Below, in pieces: positions 1 to 11,960 of a stretch of 64,000 nt of DNA (position 1 is the first letter of the stretch; every line of letters begins with the position of its first letter). Source of the stretch: Armillaria gallica (taxonomy: Eukaryota; Basidiomycota; Agaricomycetes; Agaricales; Physalacriaceae); contig JBANDB010000003.1 in the NCBI GenBank assembly GCA_037576215.1, positions 4,216,001 through 4,280,000 of the forward strand, given 5' to 3'. Under the pieces are notes generated by a model. The model was not told the DNA's origin and ran no database searches. It was given only the letters and a program-made list of their open reading frames with translations. The translations under genes were made by a program, and so were the position numbers.

Positions 1-787
1 ATTGACCTTTTTTGGCCGTCATTTAATTCAGTCAACGAAGCTTTGATCTCTGGAAGGTCCCGAGCGAGGCCAGGAAAGGCAGCCGTCCAAAAAGTCAGCG
101 CACACTGAGATAAGAATCCTTAGTAGCGACAAACTATGATCTGTTGTAGCTATGCACACCTGATAAGTTATCACTTTGAATACGTTAGACGTACAGCACA
201 CGGACTGATAGATGAACAAAGACGTACATCCCAGGATATACAAAACTATGCCGGCGCGCCATTTGGATGGATCGTCGACCCCCAGCCATGCAAAAGACAC
301 GCCTACGGCGACAAGGGTAAAGAATATCGTGATGTTGGGCCTAAGGTGGGTTCAACAAGAAGTCAAGTTACAAGAGAATCGACGAGACCTCCAGCGACCA
401 TAGTCTGCCCATGCGCCAATGCATATAAGAAGGGCAGCTTGAATAGCAAAGCTGATGCCATTCGTTAGCAAGACAATGGAATTTACTGGAGAATGCAATC
501 AGTGCACACTCAAGGTCTGATGAAGAAATGGGCTCACTGTCACGAACATGGCCAAGATATGGCAAGACGCAGTTGTCGTCGCACGGCGTAACGAACGGCG
601 GGTCTTTAGGGTCGTAGCCTGCCAGATAAAGAAGATTCTGGAACTGCGAAGGGCCGAAATTGAATCCCGACAACCCGTTGTTGCCTATGTAGTAAAGATA
701 ATACGACCATAGCTCTTTTCGCGTCGTCGTGTACTCCTCTGCATCGACTTCACTTGGGACTTTTTCAATGGCTTGGTCGTCAGACAT
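1..787 (-). CDS. Atg22-like vacuolar efflux protein, 5' part (partial)
   Basis: The protein starts at the ATG read leftwards from 787 and runs off the left edge of the window. The first exon has an acidic N-terminus, then the KELWSYYLYYIGNNGLSGFN block followed by FGPSQFQNLLYLAGYDP, which is typical of fungal Atg22-like proteins of the major facilitator superfamily. Later exons continue with membrane-type segments (a stretch ending GAWADYGRWR, then SFAWLGVDDPSKWRAGIVLYILG near 40-100). Atg22 of yeast exports amino acids from the vacuole after autophagic breakdown; many fungal relatives have no tested substrate, so the role here is inferred from family. The start lies 195 bp from that of the next gene on the other strand, so the two probably share a promoter region. 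Confidence 0.75.
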
Positions 788-982
788 GATAAGCAGAGTT
801 CCAAAGAGAAATCCGATGAAATGGAGGAGCTAGCTGTAAAAAGTACTCCCAGCGCCGCATCATGCTTGATAGGCAATTCAAAGATGGCGAACGCACGTTG
901 TCCTTCTCCATTCAGCACGTTGTTCCTCATTGTGCACGGATCTCGTCTTCACGCTCGCCGTCCGTGCAGAGTCCTCTATAGA

Positions 983-2792
983 ATGACTTTTCGAGGCCAC
1001 GGATACGATTATTACGCCCATATCGACTCGAACGACCTCGACTATGCTGGTCAATGGAGTGACGGGTATCACGAGTCTTCATACCGACAGAATAACGGAC
1101 AGCCCTGGCCGCAAGCTTGGGATACTTACGGGTACTATAATAGCCAGTGGCAAGCCCAACCATACGATTATTATGCTCCAGAAGCGCGACGATGGTCTCC
1201 ACGGCGCCGAGATCCATCGCCTTCACCCCCGCCAATACCTACCGAGCCCTCTGCTGAATACCTCGAACTCTCACAACAACCTTCTACGCATATAGACGAC
1301 CCCTCTTCCTCCCGAAAGCTTCTTATTCTAGATTTAAACGGCACTTTGCTGTATAGAGAGGGCAAACCCCAAGGTCCTCGCAGATACCGGCGCGACAGAG
1401 TTAATGGCTCTTCAGAACCTCAGCATCGTGTCGCACATCCTCGTCCCTACATGGGATCATTCAGGCAGTATTTATTTCATCCCACGACGCTAGAGTGGTT
1501 GGACACCATGGTTTGGAGTTCGGCGCAACCATTCAATGTTGACCATATGGTGGATCAGTGCTTCAAGGAGGAAAAGGAAAAATTGATTGCTGTATGGGCT
1601 CGAGATACACTTGGATTAACAAGTGCACAATATCGTGCGTTTCTGGTTCTCGGCTTCGTCGTTTCCACTGAACGTACCTTCAGACCAGAAAACGCAGACT
1701 ACCAAGGACCTTGCTAAGCCATGGACTGCGCTCTCTTTGTTGCCAGACGAAAATGATCAAGTGCCTGCATCATCAAGCAGCGAAGATGGTCCGTCTCACT
1801 CAGCAGACGAACCTGCACCTACGACCGAACCTTCCCGTTCCGCATACGCTCACTCCGCTCTCACCACCCTCCTCCTCGATGATTCCCCGCTTAAAGCTCA
1901 ACTTCAACCCTGGAACCATTTCTGCGTACCCGAGTACACTGCCCAAATTCGAGGCCGCGACCTCTCTACCCGACAGCGCGAAAGAGACAAACCTTCCTCT
2001 GACGTTCAGGATGCTGAGGGTGTCGTTCCTCAGAAAAAACGGAAAAAGCCAAAGAAGGCCCTCGGCTATGATCAGATCTTGTTGGCTGTTATCGGTGTGC
2101 TCGATACAATAAAGGGAGAGAGTAATGTTTCTGGATGGATGCGACAATGTGGCCTATGGAATGGTGTGCATGAGAAGGAGGATGAAGAGAAGTCAATGCC
2201 AACGCACGAGGACACGGCCGAGGACGAAGCAGAAAATTCGGAGACAAGAAAACGCAGGCGGATTGACGACAACGTTCTCGATGGTGAAAAAGCTCGTCCT
2301 TCTGACTCTGGAACGCCTGACAACAATTCACCTGCCGCCAAAGTGACCTCAATATCTCCCGAGGAAGCTTCAGTCCGATCCGTAGTAGATGATGCTCCTC
2401 CCTCTTCACCACTTCTACGAACGCATTCACGACCTACCTCGGATGATAGCTCTTCCTCAACACCGAAAAGAAAGAGATCAAGTTCACCCAACCCCCCATC
2501 GTCCCCCCCTCCGCTTCCGCCTTCGTCTCAAATCACTGAGCATGAATCGGCATGTCCTTCACCTGGACTTGAAGCTGTCACGCTTCCAGGTCAGGATCGT
2601 AAATTAGAAGATAATTCTACTTCTGAGTCGCCGCAACCGCCAGACAATCAGCATATCAGTCCCTCGTCCCCTCCACCCGTAGCCGATAAGGACAAACTAT
2701 GGTTTGAGAATGAAGCGGTAGTCTCTCACTGGGCTAAGCTTGGTCTAGATGCGTTAGCAGCTCTCGGGATACCCGCTGAAGCTGGTATATGA
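983..2792 (+). CDS. FCP1/NIF-type (NLI-interacting factor-like) phosphatase domain protein
   Basis: Two exons are joined by a short intron (about 1637-1682, GTGCGT...TTCAG). The spliced join reads SAQY-HQKTQTTKDLAKPW, a stretch expected in FCP1-like HAD phosphatases. The N-terminal 100 residues are rich in Tyr, Gln and Pro. The catalytic loop is LLILDLNGTLLYR near residue 115 and a second HAD motif is MVWSSAQP. The usual DxDx(T/V) signature reads D-L-N-G-T, so the second Asp (the general acid) is Asn. The C-terminal third is low-complexity (Ser/Pro/Glu) with a basic KKRKKPKK cluster that may be a nuclear signal. Family members dephosphorylate Ser/Thr in proteins such as the RNA polymerase II tail; the Asn change makes activity here uncertain. 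Confidence 0.75.
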
Positions 2793-2982
2793 CCAGACTC
2801 TTAAATATTTACGGTTCGCTCGTTCCGTTCCAGGTTAATAGAGAGTGTATACTACGGTATGTAATTCTACTTGGTACAAGGAACCTTCTTCTAGCAATTG
2901 TACACTTACTTATATGCTTTCGATCGTTGAATACTCTGCCGTAAACCGTAATACTGCTACTTATGTGTTTGTATATGCTCTG

Positions 2983-4699
2983 TCATGATTGCTTTGGCTT
3001 CTCTTCATCGTCCTGGTAATTCTCTACCTTCATGTCATTGAGACCTAGCTCCTCGTTTTGCTCCCATGTCCGGTCATACGACTCAACAGTCATGTTGGGA
3101 TCCGGATCAGGAGCGTACAAGTTCTGCACATACGAGTTGGCCAGAGGGTCGTCGAGAATAAGCGTGAACGGTCTGTCTACGTTTTTCACCTGAAAAATAA
3201 AATTAGAACAGTAGCAACGTGTTTTGATCAATTCACCTCTTTCAGGCCCTGGAGGAATTGTTCGAATGTCTTCCTGTCCCCGATAGTAGAAGAATCTCCA
3301 AGCCGGAGTACTTTTTCTGATAACTCCTCGTAAACTTGGTCGAGGATACCTTCAAGGGTGGTAAAACGACCCCCAAGGGTGCCGTGCTGTAACACGAGAT
3401 CGATTTCTGGAATCGTCATACCGCTGGTTTCACTCTGGAGGATACGTTAGTCTTCAATGTCATCAAAGAGATTAGACAGTACTTTAAGAATATCCCTACT
3501 CAAGTCCTCACGGTCCTCGACTTTGAGTGTTATCCGTTTGCCTTTTTCCGAGATCGCAGAACCGGACTTGACTTCGTTGTCCCTGTATCCACAACGATCA
3601 CAGTTAATGGACATGATGATGACGTCCTAAAATATCATCAGATAGACGAATAGGAAACAAAGAGGTAACATGCTTTGAAGTAAGGTATGTTGACTTTCTT
3701 CATCAGGGTATCAATAGGATGGCCACAGCTTGAGCATGGTCCATGGAAGACAAAGATCTCTTCGTCGGTTCCAGTCTCGCCACCACCCAAATCTTCATCA
3801 CCCTCCTTGACAGTCTGGAGAGCTCCCTCCTTCTCCTCAGGCGGCGCAACCAGTCCCAGCGCTACATTCTGTTTCAATGTCCGGGGATATGTCCTCATGT
3901 TCCACTTGGGGTCTGCCATGCTGTCGACAAATTCAATGAACGAGTTTCCTGAGGGATCGTCCAACTTGAGTGTGAAAGGCGGCATAGGAATATGTTCCTT
4001 TTCTGATGCCTTTCCAACCTGTACATCTTCGTCTTCGTCTTCCTCATCACCAAGGATCAGCCTCAGTTTTTCGATCAGAGCTTGAATTTTCGTGTAACTG
4101 TCTTCATCCTGTATGCGCCGCAGCGGTTGGTCCATACTCAGATCAGCTACGACATCGCGGATCAGGCCTTCCACTGTCGTGAGCTGACCGCGAGCTGAAG
4201 GTGGGAGTGTGAGTTGGTATTCCGGGATCACGATCTCGCAGCTTGTGGAGCGAACAATTTGTCTATTAAGGTCGGATCGGGAAAGGATACGCGCAGTGTA
4301 GACGGTGCCCTCAGCTACGATTTTATCAGGTAATGTCTAGGACGAGACTGGATGTGAACGCACGACGTATAGTGCCTGCAGACTGTATCTCATTGTTCGT
4401 CGCCCCGCAATGCTCGCATCTGAATGACATCACGATGACTTCGCGGAAAAATGGAATTGACGTGAGCAGCATCCTGGTAACGCCCTACTAGGAGAACAGT
4501 CAGACATTTTTGACCTCGGATCGAGTAAGATAAGGACCTGCTCGCCGCATTTCATGCAGAGCGACTCGATTTCTTGGGTAGGCCGATCCTCCGTATCGTC
4601 TGCGTTTGATTCGCCAATTTCTTTGTCATTTTCGGGGAGCAAGTCCGCTTTATCCGCAGCGGATCCAATACTTGGAAAGAGTTCATTGGCCTTGGACAT
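2983..4699 (-). CDS. ZPR1: zinc finger protein ZPR1
   Basis: A multi-exon gene read leftwards from 4699. The spliced product has the duplicated ZPR1 layout. First zinc finger: CMKCGEQ ... [17 protein letters not shown]. It is followed by a beta domain with [21 protein letters not shown]. Second zinc finger: CSSCGHP ... [15 protein letters not shown] matching second beta domain has [22 protein letters not shown] and [14 protein letters not shown]. Both fingers keep C-x2-C pairs, and a run of Glu/Asp separates the halves. ZPR1 is a conserved eukaryotic protein that binds the translation elongation factor eEF1A and moves between cytoplasm and nucleus. The C-terminus is Lys/Glu-rich and ends about 190 bp past the stop of the upstream convergent gene. 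Confidence 0.92.
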
Positions 4700-5520
4700 G
4701 ATTGTGCAAGAAAGAGAAGGCCGGTAAGGACGTAGTCAGTTATCAGAAGAGGAAGGTGATCGAAAATGATCGAAATTTTTCGACTCGAGTCAACAGTTCG
4801 TGATAGATAACGATTGGATAACGGCGTCTATTACCAATCTCGAGTACTAAGATAACTGTTAATGCGCAAGCTGTGTCCCGTTTGCCTTCGGCTGAAAGTA
4901 ATAGTTTCATCAGATGCGGTGAACTTCAACATAGCCCATGCCTGCGCTTGTGCTTCCTCAGAACATTTTTCTTTACGTTTATCCGCAAGACATGCAATTG
5001 GAAAGGGAACCGGTTTGAGATACCCATGGCCAGCTAGGGTGACCTCGCGTCAACTATATTGATGCATGAACGGAGCAGGAATGTACCGGTGCTATATTGG
5101 TGGTGACGCAACTATCCATCATGCATCATTAACGGAGTTACTGTTATTATACTGAGAATGATGGCCCTTTTAGAAGACGGCGTTCAAGCCAGCTGGCAGG
5201 ATCTCGTTTGAGCGCTTATAAGGGCCAGGTTGCCTCTGACATTCCGTGTGTCGCTCAGCATCCCTCGACATACTGCCAGAATTAAGGACCAATCATCCGA
5301 TTTCACGGAGAGAGTACCACCCGACACCCACGGTAGAGACATAGAGGTGAGCCATATATATTCTGGGGTTACTTGTCCGACGTCGAGGTCATCGTTGTCA
5401 GCAATTTAGAGGGACAAATTCCCACGCATCTGATTCTGTACCTTTACCCCACATTGTTTCCGCTCATTTCCTTTCCTTTCATCCACTGTCTCCTCATCCT
5501 TTTTCTTTTCCTTATCGTCC
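4700..5520. other. intergenic region: shared 5' region of ZPR1 and trehalase
   Basis: No convincing gene. The stretch lies between two divergent starts. A TATA-like CTTATAAGG occurs near 5214-5222, about 300 bp before the trehalase start, and pyrimidine-rich sequence (CTTTCCTTTC, TTTTTCTTTTCC) lies just before the trehalase ATG, as is common at fungal transcription starts. A short open frame at 4862-5062 has no recognisable features. Confidence 0.5.
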
Positions 5521-8334
5521 ATGGCACCCGTTCTTAACCATCCCACCGGTGTCTCCTTCGTCGATGACCACGCAACCAGACCCGTCAATGTTGACGCTGC
5601 CACTTATTACGGTGGCGGCGAGTCATTCACTCGTTCCCGGACGTACAGTCACGTAGGTCTCTGCCTGTTTTCCGTGCATTCAAGAGAGCACTCACTATCT
5701 TTCAGTCTCACATCCATGGCTACAAGCCTAAGCGAGCACCGGCGTTTGAAGAGGACTGGCACTTGAGACCGCGTCGTATGTCTCATGACGAGAAGGCCGT
5801 CACCGCTCCTAGGCGTTTCCTAATCGACGTCGAAGAGACCATTCGAGTTGTGCTGGAGCAGGAGGACACCGACGGAGACTTTCAGATAAGTGTCACCGAC
5901 GCTGGTCCGAAGATGATGGCGTTGGGAACCGCGACGAGCAATGGTTTCAAGACGTTTGATATTCGAGTGCGCCCTTGGTTACATTCATTCGTGTTCTTTT
6001 CCTCATTGTTTCACAGGGCACATATATGCTGTCTAATCTTCTGCAAGAGCTTGCTCTCGCTCGCGACCACAATCGAAAGAGAATTGTCCTTGACGAGGCC
6101 AGGCTCACCGAGAATCCTGTTGACCGTCTGTCACGTATGATCAAGAACTCGTTCTGGCACTCCCTGACACGGCGTATTGATGGTGACGGTCTTGAAATCA
6201 TTACTGCTGATCCAAAGAACCGCACAAGTCGCTCCAATCCTCGAATTTACGTTCCTTACGGTGAACCTGCCATGGCCGAATATTATCGCAAGGTCGCCAA
6301 AGAGAAGCCACATATGAATCTTGATGTATGTGTTCTTCCAGAGAAGCCTGATGATCCCGTTTTTGTCAAGAGCCTAAATTCTAAACCCGGCATCCTCGCC
6401 TTAGCAATGAACGAGGTGGATGATGGCAAGGGCGGGAAAACCTTGAAGGGCATTCCTTTCATTGTTCCCGGTGCACGATTCAACGAGGTTACTCCATCAT
6501 AGCATATATGCGCTATGTCACTTACAACGTTCTGCAGCTCTACAACTGGGACTCTTACTTCATATCTCTCGGACTCCTCGTCGATGGCCAGGTGACCATG
6601 GCAAAGGGCATGGTCGACCATTTCATTTTTGAAATCCGGCATTACAACAAGATCCTAAACGGCAGTCGAAGCTACTACCTTTGTCGCACACAGCCACCAT
6701 TCCTTACAGACATGGCCCTACAGATCTACAACCAGCTCGACCAATCTGACGTTGATGGCAACAACGCTTGGCTGAAACGCGCTATCCAGGCAGCCATCAA
6801 AGAGTACCACACTGTGTGGCTTGCGGAGCCCCGCATGGATCCTAAAACTGGACTGTCGCGCTACCGCCCAGATGGCCTCGGTATACCTCCCGAGACGGAG
6901 GCGTCTCATTTCACGCACATCCTCGAGCCCTATGCTGAGAAGCACGGGCTCTCCGTTCTGGAGTTCAGCGAAAAATACAACGACGGAACGTTGAAGGAGC
7001 CTCAGCTAGACGAGTACTTTTTGCACGATCGCGCTGTTCGCGAATCTGGACACGACACTACATATAGGTTTGAAAAGCGGTGTGCAAACCTTGCGACCAT
7101 CGACCTGCAGGCGTTGCTGTACAAGTACGAGGTTGACATCGGGACTGCAATCCGAGAGGTGTTCGATGACGAACTTGAGTTAGAAGAGGATTTCCCGTTG
7201 TCGCCGTTCCCTCCTTCGGTGGAAGCATATGCAAATCCAGGCAGGGAAAGTTCGCTCAGGAGGGTTCAGCGGAGTGATGAGTGGTTCAAGAGGGCGGCGT
7301 TCCGGAAGGAAATGATTGACAAGTACCTCTGGAACGAAACGAAGAGTCTTTACTTCGATTACGATACGGTTAAAGAGAAGCAGATATTGTATGAGAGTGT
7401 GACAGCGTTTTGGCCCCTTTGGGCTGGCTGTGCCAGTGAAGAGCAGTGTCGGAAGCTCGTGTATGTTGTCTTCTCACTATTCTCGTGGGAATGGGATGCC
7501 TCACTAATCATTGTGTCTTCCAGTTCGCATTCTTTGAAGAAGTTCGAGGTTCTGGGTGGTGTCGTGTCAGGGACCGAAGAGTCTCGCGGAAAGATTTCCT
7601 TGGACCGACCTAACCGACAATGGGATTATCCGTATGCTGCCATTTCGTCCTGTGTTATTGTCTTTCCGATCTGATGCATGTTTTCCGCGGTGTAGTTACG
7701 CATGGTATGAATTATACTTTCTCTTGAATATGCGTTTCTCACAGCAACTCGCAGGCCTCCTCACCAGATCGTGATTTGGGTGGGGCTAGAACGATACGGA
7801 TACCTCGAGGAAGCGCAACGACTCGCCTATCGCTTCCTCTATATGTATGTCATCATGATTCCATATCAACGTGGGCTCATGACTTTTCCAGGATGACCAC
7901 TGCCTTCGTTGATTTCAACGGGGTCGTTCCCGAGAAGGTCGGCTGGTTCTCTTCTATGATTATGAACTGTTATGAACATTATGATAAATACAGTTTGATG
8001 CGGTCAAGCTGTCGCACCTTGTAGATGCGGAGTATGGTAATCAGGGTATTGACTTCAAGATGGTTCCACGTGAAGGTTTCGGTTGGATGAACTGTATGTC
8101 ATTGTTTCCTCATGCACAGGGTTTCGCTGATGTCGGGCTTTGTGATTAGCCGCATATCAAGTCGGCTTGTCGTTCTTGACGACACACATGCGTAGGGCTG
8201 TCGCTGCGTGTACCAGCCCCGAGGTCTTCTTTGGCGCACCCTCCGGGACCGATTCAATCATGGCAAATAGAACCGCACCTATGACTGATCCTCTCGGTCT
8301 GGCCATGGACGCCCTTGATATTGCATCGCAGTAA
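5521..8334 (+). CDS. neutral trehalase (GH37)
   Basis: A multi-exon gene that splits trehalose into two glucoses in the cytosol. The N-terminal regulatory part has basic-Ser sites (RSRTYS, RRMSH) suited to PKA control, then the calcium-binding loop [12 protein letters not shown]. The first GH37 signature is rebuilt across an intron as [15 protein letters not shown]; the family pattern starts PGGRF, so one Gly is Ala. The second signature is QWDYPYAWPP, rebuilt across two introns (near 7636-7762) and followed by [20 protein letters not shown]. The C-terminus holds [15 protein letters not shown], with the Glu that acts as catalytic base in the family, and ends DALDIASQ. The frame appears intact. 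EF-hand-like and PKA motifs separate this neutral type from secreted acid trehalases. Confidence 0.9.
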
Positions 8335-9009
8335 AGCATAGATTAACTTACTTGACTTTAGTGACGTTTTGTTGGACAGTTTTTTCAGCTTTTATTTTTG
8401 CGGACAGCTGGTTGGGAGGAATCATCACTAATTTTGGGCATTTTAGTAGTACACTGTAGACCATATGGTAGCCATCCAATCAGATTGACCTTGTACATAT
8501 AACAATATTAATCGTTGTCCTTGCGCTTTCTTCCGAGTATGGGTTGTCCTCATTTGTTCTCGCCGTTGTTAGGATCAGAAGTTTATGAGATACTCCAACC
8601 GGCTGAGATTTGATTGGCGTTTCTAGTCTTGCTGTTACTGACCTTTTCTGTTCTGTAGAATACGTCGTCGAATGCTCATCTCAGTCTCTTCCGATTGGTG
8701 TTCTGGGAGAATTCTGTACGGCTTCATCACGTACTTACTAACCACCCACTGCTGGCCACGAAGACTGCTTGTAAATACGATATTGATCCAAACAGCTAGT
8801 TGGTACAGTCATTTCGGACACGTTGACATGAACATATGGACTGTGTATAGCTACGTTGAACAAAAAAACCGTGTCCATGCCAGAAGCCCTGAGGCAAGTT
8901 TGCCATTGAAAGCTAGGATTCGGTTGAAAACATGGGTGTTAGAACTTCCGGCATCGATGCCAAAGGTAGAAAACACTATAGTCGAGGACACGTAGTTCTT
9001 CCAAATTGG
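8335..9009. other. intergenic region between trehalase and P450-1 3' ends
   Basis: The 3' ends of two convergent genes face each other here. I see no supported gene; small open frames near 8672-9117 lack codon bias or recognisable motifs and partly overlap the P450-1 3' end. Confidence 0.5.
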
Positions 9010-11157
9010 TTACAATCCGCCCGAATCTATCAAAGCTTGTGCCCGAGCAGAGCGAGCTTTGATGGAGCATTTGAAAGGCACAGGGAAGCTGTGGGTAAAG
9101 ATCAACAGGAGGAATGATACATCGAGTATGAAAAAATCTACCTCAGAAAACCATCCGTAAAGGTAGTACTAGGTTCGACAACACGGCCTTCAGAATCCAC
9201 AGCCTTGGTAAACGACAACGTCGATGCCATAGACGCAATGGCAATCCATGCTGTATTCGAGGCGAGATAACGGCCAGGACAGATACTGAGGAAATATCGG
9301 CACAGACACTGGATGGAATCATACTTCACGCACCGTCTCCCAAACCCAAACGCAGCCATGGGGTAAGGTTGGGGTTCTTTCCCCTCTGCAGACATGAACC
9401 TCTCAGGGTCAAAGACAAGAGGATTGGGATAATCCTTTTCGTCGTGAAGTATAGCCCTACTTTGAGCGTCAGTCTGAAGCTTTGATATTAGACATTGATA
9501 CTCACCAAGCATTACCAACGACGGTTGCGCCTGTGCAGGGGATAAGCAGGAGCAGAGAAGAAAACCTGATCCAGGACATACCCGCAGGAATGTAATAGCC
9601 TCTGTAAACATCCTCTTGCATACTGCGATGAGCAATACCTACAAACCTATGAGCTGAATTGACGTTCGTGACGTAAAAATGTATACCCATTGGCAGAACG
9701 GGATTCCATCTGAGTGCTTCTGACAGAATAGCTTCAATATATGGCAGCTGCGGGCGGTCATCGAAATTAGGTAGCCGGGTGGGGCCGACAACAGCGTCGA
9801 GCTCAGCTTGGGCCTTTGCTTGTACCTCAGGATAGAGAAGAAATGCGAGCATCGTAGAAAGTACCACGGACACAGTCTTTGTAGCGTATGAGAGTAATAA
9901 GACAGACTTCAAACGATGAAAACGTACGGTGTCGGCGCCCGCTAACAAAGACATGAAATCGGGTGTGCAGCCAATCTCCAGATATTAAATGCAACCTACC
10001 GCTAAAGGCTACCCCAGCTGTATCACGGATAATTTCAATGTGTGCCGCACTCTCTAGGGCGTCGAACTGCTTCATCTTTGTTAGATTCTCAGAGACGAAC
10101 GAAGACGGCGCATGGCCCTTCGCCTTAGGGGTGAGGTCCATAGTCAAAGGGACTGATACTGATAAATGAATAGACGATGACATACCAGTGACTTTGAAGT
10201 ATATTCAAACGGACTTTGTTTCATGTCCCAGACCTCTTTGCTCCAGGCGTGTGCAAGGTTGAGGAAGTTTGCACCAGGAAACCATCCTTCATATGAAAGT
10301 GGGTTTAAATACGACCCTAACATTTTGTTAAAAGAAGAGTCAACTCACGCGGAAGATATTTCAAACTGGGAATGTAGTCAACGACAAAAGTTCCCACGTT
10401 CCCAACGATGCGAGCACTTTCCAAGGCTCGATCCACCAGTTCCACAAACTGATCACCATTTGGATTGACATCAAATCCATAGACTATTTTCATGATAACT
10501 GAACCGGAATGGCTAAAAGGCCGTTGGCTGTGAAGAAAAAAGTACCGCTGCTGAGACTTACTGCCGAACATGGTGAACAAAAGCATCGGGAGATTTATGC
10601 AGCTGTTGGAGTAAGACCGATGTCGCTTTCACCTGCACAGGATAGTACGCTGCAACCGCGCGAAGATAGAAATATTGATGAAACATTCGGCGACGCATTC
10701 TATGAAGAGAAATTAGTCTACATCAGCGAGAACATGGTTGTGCCTGCCTCCACTGGTCAGAATATCTCATAAATCCTATGATAGTCTCCCATCCTGCTAA
10801 CTTCATCATGGTGAAATCTGCGGACTATTATCAGCTCTGAGACGTTATGATATCTACAACCACACCTGGTCTATCGGAGTAATTCCTGGAACGTTTTTCG
10901 AAGAGATCCGCCGCTGCTTGGGCAGAATTTAGTACAACGGTCGGATTTCCGGGCGTGTCCAAATACAAGATGTCGCCGTAGGTGGCGGTCCATTGAGCGT
11001 AGGTAAGCCATGGGTACTCTGCGGGCACATCCAAGAGATTTCCTATAAGTGGAAGACCCTTGGGGCCAGGCGGGAGACGCCGGCGGGTAAGGGAGAGGCG
11101 GCGATATAACAGCAAGCCAGCAAAGACAAGAAACGTTGCCAGGAGAGTTGAAATCAT
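9010..11157 (-). CDS. cytochrome P450 monooxygenase, copy 1 (P450-1)
   Basis: About 13 exons splice into an intact protein of roughly 500 residues. It has an N-terminal membrane anchor (MISTLLATFLVFAGLLLYRR), the hinge [15 protein letters not shown], the oxygen-binding helix motif AGADTT (exon join), the ExxR motif EALR, FDPERF, and the heme loop FGFGRR-ICPGR joined across an intron near 9290-9340. The last exon ends FKCSIKARSARAQALIDSGGL. The second intron appears to use a GC donor (AG|GCAGGC, near 10745) where sister copies have GT. The sequence is of the fungal class often named O-methylsterigmatocystin oxidoreductase-like; the CYP family number and substrate cannot be told. It is ER-bound and needs a reductase partner. 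It is the left partner of a divergent pair with P450-2. Confidence 0.9.
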
Positions 11158-11960
11158 CGCCAGGACACACCACGAAGCGGCACCTTTGCGTGACTCAAGG
11201 TCATGGAATCCTTATCTCCTTGCTGCTTCCGTGTTTTCCACAAATAGGTCTATAGAAGAGCAGATGATAAGCAAGCCTGAGACCAAACGGACGCGAGCAT
11301 GTGCATGTGAAGATTCAGTTCGTGCGCACTACAAAGAACTGATACCTCCTGCGGCGTCGGAACAGCATGTCAAAACCTGACTAGGATAGGCTCGGATGAA
11401 TTGATTGCGATACTGCCCTCGCCTTGGACAAACGAAATGCACAAAAGTACTCCAAAGGTACTCCAATCAATTCGGAATCGACTAGGAAACAATAGGCTGC
11501 GAGTCTAGCGTGATATGTGGAGCGTCGCTCTGTCATGCACCTTAGGCGCCGTGTCTTGTCCCCTGTTGCAAAGAAGGTTGTGATACCATCACCTCATCTT
11601 GGCCCCAAAAAGATTGAATGAAGTGATACGTGTGAGAGAGATACTTAATTGCAGAGAATCAGCTGGACTCTCAGGCTGACACGAGGTCTCTTGAAAGGTA
11701 CTAGTGAGCAGCTGTAATCCGGAAGGGTACGCAATCCTTTCACCTGATGTTGGGTCAAGCACCTCGTCCGGGTCCGCAGTATGAGTGACAAGCGAGACGT
11801 CAAATGTAACTTGAAGCGTAATCGTTGAATGGAGTAGGAATCGCCCACGGCGAGACTCGGGGCTCTACCAGTGCTCATCCAACGCGGAATTCGTGGGGGA
11901 AGACAGATCGCTCATGTCGAGAAATACGAGCGCTTCAACTGCAGCAAGGGTAGACAAGCA
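10790..11960. repeat. tandem-duplicated segment, copy 1 (P450-1 5' end plus upstream region)
   Basis: This stretch matches about 15700-16770 in the same orientation. Matches include the exon-2/intron-1 edge of the P450, the start region around GAGATCATCG/GAAATCATCG, and then upstream blocks such as CGTGTTTTCCACAAATA, CGCCTTGGACAAACGAAAT, CACCTCGTCCGGGTCCGCAG and GGAATTCGT. The similarity is diverged but collinear. The end points are estimates made by eye. Confidence 0.7.

Noticed and set aside
2072..2491. Minus-strand frame of 139 residues under the FCP1-like gene
   Set aside because: It is antisense to a confidently read exon with a Ser/Pro tail; low-complexity coding keeps it open.
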